Shown piece after piece: positions 33,499-42,324 of a stretch of DNA of 64,000 nt. The stretch's first letter is position 1, and each line of letters opens with the position of its first letter. The position numbers were made by a program, and so were the translations under genes. This DNA is from Sungkyunkwania multivorans (lineage in GTDB: Bacteria; Bacteroidota; Bacteroidia; Flavobacteriales; Flavobacteriaceae). Below the pieces are notes generated by a model. It searched no databases and had not been told where the DNA came from. It saw only the letters and a program-made list of their open reading frames with translations. The DNA is taken from assembly GCF_042675645.1 (NCBI RefSeq), contig NZ_JBHTJH010000002.1, forward strand, positions 1-64,000. Reading direction: 5' to 3'.

Positions 33499-34731
33499 AT
33501 GACCGACCAACCAACCAACCAAACCGATCGCATACAAGTCATTGATGCCCTTAGAGGATTTGCCCTTGCCGGGATCGTTCTTGTGCACATGGTAGAGAAC
33601 TATGTGGGAGGGCCACCACCCGCAGCATTGAGCGCTGCTACTGATCAGGGGGTATTGGATAGTATCGTCAGTGGTATCATGGGGCTATTTATCAGAGGCA
33701 AGTTCTTTGCCCTCTTCTCCTTTTTGTTTGGGCTAAGTTTCTTTATACAAATGGATCGAGGTGCAAAAAAAGGGAGCTATTTTGGAGGAAGATTTTTGTG
33801 GCGTCTCCTATTATTGCTCGGCATCGGCTATGTACATCATTTGTTTTACCGAGGTGACATACTCACCATCTATGCAATGTTGGGAATCCTCTTGATCCCA
33901 TTCTATCGAGTGAACAAAAAATGGATCATTACCATTGTTGCGATCATCTTTTTAGGAGCTTTCAGATATCTGGTTTTCTTCGTATTCCAAGGAGAAAATC
34001 TATTAATAGACTTTGACATGGATCCCAACAGCAAGCAAGTAACGGATTACTATGACATTTTAAAGAATGGTTCCTTTGTAGAAGTCGCTCAAAGCAATGC
34101 AACTGAAGGCCACTTGATGAAACTCGATTTCCAATTGGGAATCTTTGCTAGAGGCTATCTTACCTTTGGTTTCTTCCTGCTGGGATTACTTGCTGGCAAG
34201 AGCGCATTCTTTCAGAAATTCAAAAACCACAAAAAACAACTGAAAAAAGGACTCATCTGGTCCATTGTCCTCTTTGTAATGGCCTCCATAGGAATGATCG
34301 CGCTTTTCGCAGTGGCAACCAATAAAGGACAGGTCCCTCCTACCTTTGACAATTGGACGGTAATGGCAGCGCTCAGCTTTTATGATCTATCCAATATCTT
34401 TATGACCTTTATCCTAATCATAGCGTTTCTCTTGATCTACATGAAACTTAAGGGCGAACGGTTCTTGTTAAAATTTTCGCCCTATGGCAGGATGGCCTTG
34501 ACCAATTATGTAGGGCAGACCGTGCTCGGAACCTTTATACTCTATGGTTGGGGACTTGGTCTCATTGGAGAGTTACGAAATATTTATACCTTTTCAATCG
34601 GCTTGGCGATCATCATTTTACAGCTGGTTATAAGCAAGTGGTGGTTGGATAATTTTAAATACGGACCGTTGGAATGGCTATGGCGAAGTCTTACCTATTT
34701 AAAAGTGTTTCCGCTTAAAAAAGACCTATAA
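33499..34731 (+). CDS. DUF418 family membrane protein
   Basis: A 410-residue protein with about ten helices. The N-terminal block (RIQVIDALRGFALAGIVLVH) and C-terminal DUF418 region (SPYGRMALTNYVGQTVLGTF) are clear. The family resembles acyltransferase-3 proteins and may modify exported molecules, but no substrate is known. It is probably co-transcribed with the GH13 gene. Confidence 0.9.
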   Translation: MTDQPTNQTDRIQVIDALRGFALAGIVLVHMVENYVGGPPPAALSAATDQGVLDSIVSGIMGLFIRGKFFALFSFLFGLSFFIQMDRGAKKGSYFGGRFLWRLLLLLGIGYVHHLFYRGDILTIYAMLGILLIPFYRVNKKWIITIVAIIFLGAFRYLVFFVFQGENLLIDFDMDPNSKQVTDYYDILKNGSFVEVAQSNATEGHLMKLDFQLGIFARGYLTFGFFLLGLLAGKSAFFQKFKNHKKQLKKGLIWSIVLFVMASIGMIALFAVATNKGQVPPTFDNWTVMAALSFYDLSNIFMTFILIIAFLLIYMKLKGERFLLKFSPYGRMALTNYVGQTVLGTFILYGWGLGLIGELRNIYTFSIGLAIIILQLVISKWWLDNFKYGPLEWLWRSLTYLKVFPLKKDL

Positions 34732-34759
34732 TCCGATAAATGCAACAGTTCATCGGATT
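34730..34759 (+). terminator. Probable terminator after DUF418 gene
   Basis: AATCCGAT (34730-34737) and ATCGGATT (34752-34759) form an 8-bp perfect stem with a 14-base loop directly at the stop codon, followed by CATTTTAT. The T tract is short. Confidence 0.5.
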
Positions 34760-34835
34760 CATTTTATCTCAAAGTTGAAAAACATCAAAAATTATTTTTT
34801 TCATCTAATTTGCCCACATACTAAACGATCTATAA

Positions 34836-36335
34836 ATGCTTTTGCATCAAGAGTCCCCCGCTATGCCTCAAGAAATTTTACAAAAGCTCTCCCAACAAGT
34901 GGATGGTTTCTTTTATCAATTTCAATATTCAGAAGAAACCAACTTAAAAAAATTCATATTTGTAAGCGAAGGCTCTCAGAATGTCTATGAGGCTACTCCA
35001 ACTGAGTTGACAGCATCTCCAGACCTTATTTTTGAAAGAGTCTACCGAAAAGACAAATCACTCGTTTACGCTGCGATCTCCACATCCTTATCCAAACTAC
35101 AATCCTGGGAGTTAGACTTTAGAGCGATACTTCCTGAAAAAGGATTACGCTGGCTAAAGGGCAATGGAAAGCCAGAAAAGCAAACAGATGGCAGTGTCAT
35201 CTGGTATGGCTACATCAATGATATCACCGAGCGCAAACATACCGAGTCGGCGCTTCTAGAAAATAAACAACGGCTCGAATTTGCGCTTCAAGGATCAGAA
35301 GAGGGCGTTTGGGATTGGAATCTTAAGACCAACCATGTTTTCTATTCTGAGCAGTCGATAAAGATCCTTGGTCTAGAGAATGCTTCACTTTTGAATAAAG
35401 CTGAGGAATGGGATGAAAGAGTGCATCCAGAGGACCGGGCCTCATACTTTGAAGATATTCAGCGGCATTTTGCAGGAGAAACCGATTTCTATGTAAATGA
35501 GCATCGCGTGTTGTGCGATGACGGCGCCTATAAATGGATATTGGATCGGGGAAAAGTGATCGCCAGGGATAAACAAGGGAATCCTATGCGCGTAATTGGA
35601 ACCCATGCCGATATCACTTGGAAAAAAGAAAAAGAGCTGGCCTTGGAAAACACACTAGATATCGTAGGCCAACAAAACGGACGATTGTTGAACTTCGCAC
35701 ATATTGTGTCACACAATCTAAAAAATCATGCAGGGAATTTTAAAATGTTACTAGATCTTCTTGAGGAAACAGATTCACATTCAGAAAAAGAAGAGATCAC
35801 CTCTTATTTAAAAACGACCTCGGATTCTTTGACCGAGACCATTGAGCATTTAACAGAGATCGTTTCCATACAGACCAATGCTCGTGGACAAAAGGAATCG
35901 CTCCAGCTAAAGACATTTGTAAAAGGAGCGTTGAATACCTTAAGCGGAGAAATAGCCCACAGGCAGGCTACCATCGTTGATGAAGTCGATGACGAAGCAT
36001 TTGTAAACTACCTTCCAGCCTATTTGGACAGCATATTGCTCAATTTGCTTTCGAATGCATTAAAGTATTCCGACACTTCTCGAAAGCCTGTCATAAACAT
36101 TAGGACCTCGCTAGACCAAGAGAAGGTAAGCCTTCAAATTCGTGATAATGGCATAGGTATCGATCTGGAAAAATATGGCGACCGATTATTCGGAATGTAC
36201 CAGACCTTTCACGGCAATGAGAATGCTGTTGGGATCGGCTTATTTATAACAAAAAATCAGGTTGAGGCAATGGGTGGCAACATAGAATTAGAAAGTACTC
36301 CAAATCGAGGCACGACCTTCACCATTCATTTTTAG
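34836..36335 (+). CDS. PAS-domain sensor histidine kinase
   Basis: A 499-residue soluble kinase. Two PAS-like modules (about 15-137 and 140-265, the second of PAS_3 type with VWDWNLKTNHVFYSEQ) precede a kinase core with phosphoacceptor H293 (HIVSHNLKNHAGNF), N408 in LLNLLSNALKYSD, and the DNGIGIDLEKYGDRLFGMYQTF and GIGLFITKN boxes. No membrane helix and no adjacent response regulator, so it is an orphan cytoplasmic sensor. A second in-frame ATG at 34863 is an alternative start. Confidence 0.92.
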   Translation: MLLHQESPAMPQEILQKLSQQVDGFFYQFQYSEETNLKKFIFVSEGSQNVYEATPTELTASPDLIFERVYRKDKSLVYAAISTSLSKLQSWELDFRAILPEKGLRWLKGNGKPEKQTDGSVIWYGYINDITERKHTESALLENKQRLEFALQGSEEGVWDWNLKTNHVFYSEQSIKILGLENASLLNKAEEWDERVHPEDRASYFEDIQRHFAGETDFYVNEHRVLCDDGAYKWILDRGKVIARDKQGNPMRVIGTHADITWKKEKELALENTLDIVGQQNGRLLNFAHIVSHNLKNHAGNFKMLLDLLEETDSHSEKEEITSYLKTTSDSLTETIEHLTEIVSIQTNARGQKESLQLKTFVKGALNTLSGEIAHRQATIVDEVDDEAFVNYLPAYLDSILLNLLSNALKYSDTSRKPVINIRTSLDQEKVSLQIRDNGIGIDLEKYGDRLFGMYQTFHGNENAVGIGLFITKNQVEAMGGNIELESTPNRGTTFTIHF

Positions 36336-36452
36336 AAGTCTCTTCTCAAATTCAAGACCATAGCTCTTGTTACTCTAAATTTTGTTTATAGGTACTTTCA
36401 CCTGTTTTCAACTTTCCGTATTTCTGCTTTAAAAACCAACGACTGGTCACAC

Positions 36453-36460
36453 TAGCTTTG
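36453..36460 (+). promoter_or_regulatory. -7 promoter element of tail-collar gene 1
   Basis: TAGCTTTG matches TAnnTTTG exactly and is 37 bp before the ATG at 36498. The -33 element is not obvious. Confidence 0.6.
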
Positions 36461-36497
36461 AGGATATTATTAATTAATCAATTAAATATTCAAGACT

Positions 36498-37070
36498 ATG
36501 GACCCGTTTTTAGGAGAAATCATCATGTTCGGAGGTAACTTCGCCCCAAGGGGCTGGGCACTCTGCGACGGACAATTATTACCAATTTCGCAGTACTCTG
36601 CACTATTCTCAATTCTTGGAACTACCTATGGAGGCGACGGAAGAACCACTTTTGCGTTACCCGATCTAAGGGGCAGAACGCCCATACACGCAGGTACTGG
36701 CCCAGGCCTTTCCAATAGAAAATTAGGAAGCAGAGGCGGTTCGGAATACAACATTCTAAACACTAATCAACTACCATCTCACACGCACAACGGTATGGGG
36801 CTTGTGGCTAATACTGGAGTAGTTGTGGGCGTCAATGAAGATGATGGAGATTCTGATGAGCCAGCGGGAAGAGTTCTTGGCATTGCCGCGAGCGGAACTC
36901 CTTACAATTCGAGTCCAGCTGACAGCGCTTTAGGTGGAGTGACCGCCACAACGACCATTGGAGGTTCAACTGCCCCGACTGGCGCAAATCAATCCATCAA
37001 CAATATGCCTCCTTTTGAGACAGTGAATTACATCATTGCTTTACAAGGTATATTTCCTTCAAGAAGCTAA
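36498..37070 (+). CDS. Tail-collar domain protein (MdpB-like, copy 1)
   Basis: A 190-residue protein beginning with a phage tail collar domain (PF07484 type): GEIIMFGGNFAPRGWALCDG and GGDGRTTFALPDLRGR, then a Gly/Ser/Thr-rich C-terminal half ending NNMPPFETVNYIIALQGIFPS. The same family includes the microcystin-related MdpB proteins of other bacteria. No signal peptide. A second copy is 19 bp downstream and a damaged third at 59108-60055. Phage structural genes are absent around it, so it is a chromosomal family member; function unknown. Confidence 0.88.
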   Translation: MDPFLGEIIMFGGNFAPRGWALCDGQLLPISQYSALFSILGTTYGGDGRTTFALPDLRGRTPIHAGTGPGLSNRKLGSRGGSEYNILNTNQLPSHTHNGMGLVANTGVVVGVNEDDGDSDEPAGRVLGIAASGTPYNSSPADSALGGVTATTTIGGSTAPTGANQSINNMPPFETVNYIIALQGIFPSRS

Positions 37071-37089
37071 CAATTAAAAAAATGATCTT

Positions 37090-37662
37090 ATGGAACCTTT
37101 TATAGCACAAATTCAATTGTTCGCTGGAAATTTTGCACCTAGAGGTTGGGCTTTTTGCAATGGACAATTGATGCCCATTACCCAAAACACAGCTTTGTTT
37201 TCTCTATTAGGAACGACTTATGGCGGTGACGGACGAACCAACTTTGCCTTACCCAATCTTCAAAGCCGCGCAGCAATCCATGCTGGACATGGTCCAGGGC
37301 TTGCTAGCAGAGCTTTAGGAAGCAGAGGTGGTGCTGAGAGAAACGTACTTAATGTGCTTCAACTGCCTAGTCATATGCATGCTGGAGCCGAATTGACAAG
37401 TACAACAAACGTAGTGATAGGCGCGAATGAAGATGATGGAGATTCGAATGAACCTGCTGGAAAAGTTCTAGGAATTGCGGCAAGCGGAACCTTTTATAAT
37501 TCCAGTGCAACTAATCAACAATTGGCCGGAGTGACAGCGACCACCAATGTTGCAGGCAACACCGCAGCCACCGGTGGAAATGAGCCTATTGATAATTTAC
37601 CACCTTTCTTAGCATTGAATTATATCATCGCCTTGGAAGGGATATACCCTGCTAGAAGCTAG
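37090..37662 (+). CDS. Tail-collar domain protein (MdpB-like, copy 2)
   Basis: A 190-residue paralogue of the preceding gene, the same length and organised identically: QIQLFAGNFAPRGWAFCNG, GGDGRTNFALPNLQSR, an internal NEDDGDSNEPAGKVLGIAASG block shared with copy 1, and the closing NLPPFLALNYIIALEGIYPA. The NEDDGDS block may bind a metal ion. Proteins of this type can form trimeric, fibre-like ends; that is inference. Confidence 0.88.
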   Translation: MEPFIAQIQLFAGNFAPRGWAFCNGQLMPITQNTALFSLLGTTYGGDGRTNFALPNLQSRAAIHAGHGPGLASRALGSRGGAERNVLNVLQLPSHMHAGAELTSTTNVVIGANEDDGDSNEPAGKVLGIAASGTFYNSSATNQQLAGVTATTNVAGNTAATGGNEPIDNLPPFLALNYIIALEGIYPARS

Positions 37663-37681
37663 TAACAATCAAATGAAATCA

Positions 37682-37715
37682 AACACCCAAGGAAATATAG
37701 TTTTCTTTGGGTGTT
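37682..37715 (+). terminator. Terminator after tail-collar gene 2
   Basis: AACACCCAA (37682-37690) pairs with TTGGGTGTT (37707-37715); the stem extends inward with one wobble pair (GGAAA to TTTCT). T-rich sequence follows a few bases later. Confidence 0.6.
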
Positions 37716-37732
37716 ATATCGTTTTTACTTCT

Positions 37733-37740
37733 TAACTTTG
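37733..37740 (+). promoter_or_regulatory. -7 promoter element of the T9SS protein gene
   Basis: TAACTTTG matches TAnnTTTG exactly, 60 bp before the ATG at 37801. Confidence 0.6.
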
Positions 37741-37800
37741 GAATTATAGCGATGTAATGCATCCTAACACTTAGAATCATTTTTAACTAATATATTAAAC

Positions 37801-38817
37801 ATGAAAAAACTTTTACCCTTCATTTTTTGTCTTGTATTTGGAACGACTATAAGCTATGGTCAAACTGTTTTGAGCCCGGGCGATATCGCCATTTTTTGGG
37901 GGCAAGCAGATACGCCAGACGATTTTGCATTTGTAACTTTTGTTGACCTGGCTCCTGGAACCATTATATATTTTGCCGATGCAGGAATCGTGCCCGGTGG
38001 TACGTTCGATCCTGCCGGATCAACTGAAGGAGCTACTGTATACACCGCTCCGGCAGGTGGCTTGCCTGCTAACAGCATCGTCCAATTTGTGTCTGGTGCT
38101 GCTGATTTTTCACCTTTAGTAGGTGATAGTCTCATCACAGGCGGTTTTGCAATTTCGACAGCAGGGGATCAAGTGATCGCTTTCCAAGATGCAGATGGTG
38201 ACAATATCAATCCGGCTTCCAATCCTACTTTTATCTTTGCATTGAACTTAGGTTCTACCGGATTCACGGGTGACGATTCATTAAGTACCACTCAGACGAA
38301 TTTACCAGCTGGCCTTTCTGATACAGGTTTGCCGAGAACAGCATTGGCCGTAGGTTCGGGTCCGGGAGTATCCGATGAATTTGACAATGCCGTTTACACA
38401 GGGACTTATACATTTGCCAGTACTATGGATGCAAAAATTGCGCTTACCGACCCTGCAAACTACTATGGCAGCAATCCAAACCCTCCTGGTCTTGATGCCA
38501 CCTATGATGCAGCCGTCGCTGCAATACCCGCCAGTTTATCGGGTGCTGTTTTGAGTATTGAAGATGTGGCCCTGAGAAATAGCATTAAAACTTATCCTAA
38601 CCCAACAAATGGAGAGATCTTTATCAAGAATGACGAAAATAAGCTTCTGACCAATGCTCAAATTGTAGATATCAGCGGACGCGTCATCAAATCCTATGAT
38701 CTACGTAATGCCGATGTGGAAGAACGTTTGGATCTTTCAGGATTGACAACCGGAATCTATGTGTTGAGAGTTAATGCTGAAAACGCAAGCTTCTCAGAAA
38801 AATTTGTGATCGAATAA
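37801..38817 (+). CDS. Secreted protein with T9SS type A sorting domain
   Basis: A 338-residue secreted protein. Signal peptide residues 1-20 (ending SYGQ). A beta-rich central region (25-250) resembles the extracellular domain that starts GDIAIFWGQADTPDDFAFV in other Bacteroidota surface proteins. The C-terminal sorting domain (about 266-338) has KTYPNPTNGEIFI, DISGRVIKSY and the closing YVLRVNAENASFSEKFVIE-like pattern required for type IX export and attachment. It follows the two tail-collar genes and has its own promoter and terminator. Confidence 0.9.
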   Translation: MKKLLPFIFCLVFGTTISYGQTVLSPGDIAIFWGQADTPDDFAFVTFVDLAPGTIIYFADAGIVPGGTFDPAGSTEGATVYTAPAGGLPANSIVQFVSGAADFSPLVGDSLITGGFAISTAGDQVIAFQDADGDNINPASNPTFIFALNLGSTGFTGDDSLSTTQTNLPAGLSDTGLPRTALAVGSGPGVSDEFDNAVYTGTYTFASTMDAKIALTDPANYYGSNPNPPGLDATYDAAVAAIPASLSGAVLSIEDVALRNSIKTYPNPTNGEIFIKNDENKLLTNAQIVDISGRVIKSYDLRNADVEERLDLSGLTTGIYVLRVNAENASFSEKFVIE

Positions 38818-38844
38818 GATACTTCATCACATAACCTATTATAG

Positions 38845-38867
38845 AAAGCACCTTCCTTGTGTGCTTT
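38845..38867 (+). terminator. Terminator after the T9SS protein gene
   Basis: AAAGCAC (38845-38851) and GTGCTTT (38861-38867) form a 7-bp stem with a 9-base loop, followed by a run of T. Confidence 0.72.
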
Positions 38868-38869
38868 TT

Positions 38870-40489
38870 TTATACCTCAACAGACGTAAACGCAAAAGAG
38901 CTTCCATCGAAGAGTCCCTTGTCTGAAAGCTTTAATGAGGGTATCACCAAAAGCGCCATAAAAGATAAGGTCATAAACGGTGCGCGCAAACTACTGCCAA
39001 GTTCTTTGGCTAACAAGTCCAATTCCGCATAGGCCTTTCCCACCGTGATGCCATCCTTATCACTCATGATGCCGGCCACTGGGAGCGACACCACTTTTTC
39101 GATATCTCCAGAGACAACACAGATACCACCTTTGTTTTTAATCAATAGGTTTACTGCCTTGCATATCATTTCGTCTGAGACACCCACCGCAATGATATTA
39201 TGCGAATCGTGTGCTACCGAGGAAGCTATTGCGCCCGACTTTAAACCAAAGTTTTTTATAAAAGCGATTGATGGCGCTTGATCTTCATAGCGATTCACCA
39301 CCGTCATCTTTAGAATATCGTCGGTAACGTTTGAAACAAGATTGCCCTTTCTGATCAAACTGTCTGCAATGATCTCATTGGTCACCAATTCGCCATCCAA
39401 GGCCTCGATGACACGAATGTTGTCTGTGGCACTTTCAAATTTGAAGTCGCCAACACTTTTCTTTTCACAATTAAAGTTATTCAAGACATCGAAGGATACT
39501 GACGGCACGAAAGACTGTCCATTTTCGGCAACCAATCGCCCATCGATATAGGTCTTTAACACCTTAAAATCCCTCAAGTCGTCAACAAGGATGAAATCGG
39601 CCGCATCGCCTTCTCGGAGCATTCCGACATCCAAGTGATAATGTTCGATAGGATTTAAACATGCCGCTTGGAGCACTTTAAAAATATCAACACCCTTTGC
39701 AACGGCTCTGGCACATAACTGATCGATATGCCCCAAAAGTAGGTCATCCGGATGTTTGTCATCACTACAGAACATCATATGCTCGTAATATTCAGGGAGC
39801 AAGTCGATAAGCGCCTCAAAATTCTTGGCAGCACTCCCCTCTCTAATGATCACCTTCATTCCCTTTTGGAGCTTTTCTAAGGCCTCGTCATAGCTAAAGC
39901 ACTCGTGATCGGTAGAAATCCCCGCAGCGATATATTTTGAGATGTCCTCGCCTCTGAGTCCTGGCGCATGACCGTCAATTGGTTTGTTGTAATGTTTTGC
40001 CCAAGCGATCTTTTTCATTACTTCCTCGTCCTCAAATAGTACACCCGGATAGTTCATCATTTCTGCCAGGTATTTGATATCTGGATTGGAAAGCAAGTCC
40101 TTTATTCCAACAGCATCAATCGTTGCCCCAGCCGTTTCAAAATTTGTCGCCGGGACACAGGATGGCGCACCAAAATTGAACTTCAAGGGAACCTTTTTGC
40201 CATTTTCTATCATAAACTCTACTCCTCTCACTCCCATTACATTGGCAATCTCGTGCGGATCCGAGACCGTGGCAACCGTTCCATGAATTACAGCGAGTTT
40301 AGCAAATTCTGAAGGTACCAACATAGAACTTTCGATATGAATATGGGCATCTATAAAACCAGGTAAAATATATGAGTCAACATCATGTTCAACTGCCATT
40401 ACCGATTTGATGTTACTGTTTTCGATATGAAGCTCTCCTTTAAATATTCGTTGATTTTTTATATCAACTATTTGGCCCTGTATCTTCAT
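38870..40489 (-). CDS. ade: Adenine deaminase
   Basis: A 539-residue amidohydrolase that converts adenine to hypoxanthine and ammonia in purine salvage. The metal-binding H49-x-H51 lies in PGFIDAHIHIESSM, with further ligands in IDGHAPGL and STDHECFSYDE and the aspartate in MFCSDDKHPDDL. The C-terminal domain (AHDSHNIIAVG) is typical of bacterial Ade and distinguishes it from adenosine deaminases. The gene stands alone. Confidence 0.93.
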   Translation of the reverse strand: MKIQGQIVDIKNQRIFKGELHIENSNIKSVMAVEHDVDSYILPGFIDAHIHIESSMLVPSEFAKLAVIHGTVATVSDPHEIANVMGVRGVEFMIENGKKVPLKFNFGAPSCVPATNFETAGATIDAVGIKDLLSNPDIKYLAEMMNYPGVLFEDEEVMKKIAWAKHYNKPIDGHAPGLRGEDISKYIAAGISTDHECFSYDEALEKLQKGMKVIIREGSAAKNFEALIDLLPEYYEHMMFCSDDKHPDDLLLGHIDQLCARAVAKGVDIFKVLQAACLNPIEHYHLDVGMLREGDAADFILVDDLRDFKVLKTYIDGRLVAENGQSFVPSVSFDVLNNFNCEKKSVGDFKFESATDNIRVIEALDGELVTNEIIADSLIRKGNLVSNVTDDILKMTVVNRYEDQAPSIAFIKNFGLKSGAIASSVAHDSHNIIAVGVSDEMICKAVNLLIKNKGGICVVSGDIEKVVSLPVAGIMSDKDGITVGKAYAELDLLAKELGSSLRAPFMTLSFMALLVIPSLKLSDKGLFDGSSFAFTSVEV

Positions 40490-40590
40490 TTAAAATTTCA
40501 TGTTTATAGCGAAGATAGCCGAAATTTATAGTGGCTGCAAAAGCATTCCCATAAGAAAAAGAGAGCACTTCGTTTGAAACATACCCTAAA

Positions 40591-40603
40591 GGGGATATTC
40601 CCC
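40591..40603. promoter_or_regulatory. Palindrome in the divergent ade/hypothetical region
   Basis: GGGGA-TAT-TCCCC, a perfect 5-bp GC-rich arm pair in otherwise A+T-rich intergenic DNA (40490-40679). Candidate operator for either divergent gene, or a small hairpin. Confidence 0.35.
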
Positions 40604-40648
40604 AAGCCGTTGCGTGTTTCGCCTGTTACAAGCTGCTTCCCTTCGAAA

Positions 40649-40656
40649 TACTTTTG
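40649..40656 (+). promoter_or_regulatory. -7 promoter element of the 492-residue protein gene
   Basis: TACTTTTG fits TAnnTTTG exactly and is 23 bp before the ATG at 40680. The -33 element is unclear. Confidence 0.5.
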
Positions 40657-40679
40657 CCAGAAACCAATAATCATAACAA

Positions 40680-42158
40680 ATGGCAACAATTAATTCTAAA
40701 TGGGCGGCCACGCCTATCGATCTTTCAAATTCCTTATCACACGAGTCTTGGTCGGGAGCTGCTGATGTACAAATGACCATTCCTGGAGGATTTCTTTGGG
40801 TAAAGAACGACGCACAGTTCATGTATGCGGCATTGGACATGGTAGATGATACGACGAACAATCCGGGTACTGGCGATTATTTCTGGTTCACCTTTGACCG
40901 AAACAGAAATAAGGCGATCTCTCCTAACTTTGATGTGAACTACGGCCTGTATCCAGGGAATCCAAACAAGATGGGAAGGCAATACTATCTGGGACCTGGG
41001 TCTTGGACAGGTCTCATTAACGAAGCGTCTTTATCCGAATGCAAACAAGCATTCGAGGCTTCGCCAAATTCCACAACTCCGCATAGAATATGGAAATTCA
41101 AATTCAAACTTACGGATCTCAATGTAAGTCTGTTACCATTTTGGTGGATGTCGTATGTGAATTTTGGGCTACGTGTCCATTCTTCTGCCCCTAACAAGAA
41201 TTGGGATACGCCCAATAATTTTTATACAAACTTCACCCATTTGCATAGGATCTATTTCTCTAGAAAACCTTCTATTGCGCCTTCCTTATCAGGACCGGTA
41301 ATGGGAAGTGTTGGTTTGATACCCACCACACAGATCAATAGTAACACGGGGAAGGCGACCACAGCGGCCGGCTATTATGTGCATGTTACCGATGCTGCAT
41401 TTGGAGGTCTTCTAAATATTATAGGCAATAGAACTACGATGCAGAATTTATATGGTTCAGGGGCGAGAAAGTACAAAATGTTACATCAAAAAGGAAAAAG
41501 TGGAACGTTTACCGAGTTCGAAAGTTCTTGGAGAAATTATCGATGGATTGCCAGTCAAAACAAATATGTTCCATTGAACTATTCGCCAGACAGCAACAAT
41601 TATTATTGGATGCTAAATCCTAGCGTCGATTACTCAATCGATGATCTATTGCTTCAGTTCGATTCTACAGCCTTGGATACTGGCTTTCATCAATTCAAAA
41701 TAGAATTCTACAACACCGCAAATGTAAAGATCCCAACGACTGCCCAAACTTTGACGCTATATATCGACAATAATGTCCCATCGGTGAAGATCGATGCCAT
41801 AAAGCATGGAGTGAGCAATGTTGGCGCTTGCGGTATTGTTAATCTTACTAACAATACAGATGGAGTAAAAGTCATATATGATGCCTTTGATATTGAGGGG
41901 AATCTGCGTGCCTACAATTTGACCGCACAATGGGGCGAAGGACACACGGCTGTAATCGATAGTAAGAGCTATACACCATCGCCAACGGATTCATGGCAAG
42001 GCCAGAACAACATCCTTGCACCGAGCTCGGGAGTCTGGGTGCCACCAGTGACCTGTGCCTATGCTTTTAGAGTACGCGCCTGGGCAAGAACCACCAATGG
42101 TTATGGTTGGGTAGGCCATAATTCTGCGGTAAGATATGTGACGATGATCAAACCATAG
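40680..42158 (+). CDS. Hypothetical beta-rich protein, CBM9/DOMON-like N-terminus
   Basis: A 492-residue protein of unknown function. Residues 1-190 read like a carbohydrate-family-9 or DOMON-type sandwich: WAATPIDLSNSLSHESWSGA, then LWVKNDAQFMYAALDMVDD and YFWFTFDRNRNKAISPN. The middle and C-terminal parts are beta-rich with many aromatic residues (SVDYSIDDLLLQFDSTALD, TCAYAFRVRAWA). There is no signal peptide or T9SS tail, unusual for such a domain, so it is either cytoplasmic or exported by an unknown route. No neighbour suggests a role. Confidence 0.8.
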   Translation: MATINSKWAATPIDLSNSLSHESWSGAADVQMTIPGGFLWVKNDAQFMYAALDMVDDTTNNPGTGDYFWFTFDRNRNKAISPNFDVNYGLYPGNPNKMGRQYYLGPGSWTGLINEASLSECKQAFEASPNSTTPHRIWKFKFKLTDLNVSLLPFWWMSYVNFGLRVHSSAPNKNWDTPNNFYTNFTHLHRIYFSRKPSIAPSLSGPVMGSVGLIPTTQINSNTGKATTAAGYYVHVTDAAFGGLLNIIGNRTTMQNLYGSGARKYKMLHQKGKSGTFTEFESSWRNYRWIASQNKYVPLNYSPDSNNYYWMLNPSVDYSIDDLLLQFDSTALDTGFHQFKIEFYNTANVKIPTTAQTLTLYIDNNVPSVKIDAIKHGVSNVGACGIVNLTNNTDGVKVIYDAFDIEGNLRAYNLTAQWGEGHTAVIDSKSYTPSPTDSWQGQNNILAPSSGVWVPPVTCAYAFRVRAWARTTNGYGWVGHNSAVRYVTMIKP

Positions 42159-42182
42159 GACATTTAGAGATGAGAAAAGGGT

Positions 42183-42310
42183 TCTAAAAAGTAGTCATTC
42201 CGACCCCGATGCCTCACGGGGAAGGAATCTGCCAAATTTCAACTAAAAGATAGACAGATTGCTTCTCCGCCCTAAGTGAATCGCAATGACCCGATATTGT
42301 ACTTTTTAGA
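42183..42310. repeat. MITE-like nested palindromic element
   Basis: Terminal inverted repeats TCTAAAAAGTA (42183-42193) and TACTTTTTAGA (42300-42310) are exact complements. Inside them GTCATTCCGA (42194-42203) pairs with TCGCAATGAC (42281-42290) with one mismatch, CCCCG (42204-42208) pairs with CGGGG (42217-42221), and AATCTG (42226-42231) pairs with CAGATT (42255-42260). The GTCATTnCGA / AATCTn pattern is, from memory, a very common intergenic repeat of Bacteroidota. It lies between two convergent genes and encodes nothing. A related element occurs at 51845-51962. Confidence 0.7.
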
Positions 42311-42324
42311 CACCCTCTTTTCAT

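Noticed and set aside
36498..38817. Collar genes as part of a prophage or contractile injection system
   Set aside because: No sheath, tube, baseplate, terminase or integrase genes lie near.
42183..42310. CRISPR-like repeat
   Set aside because: It is one nested palindrome, without regularly spaced direct repeats or cas genes.
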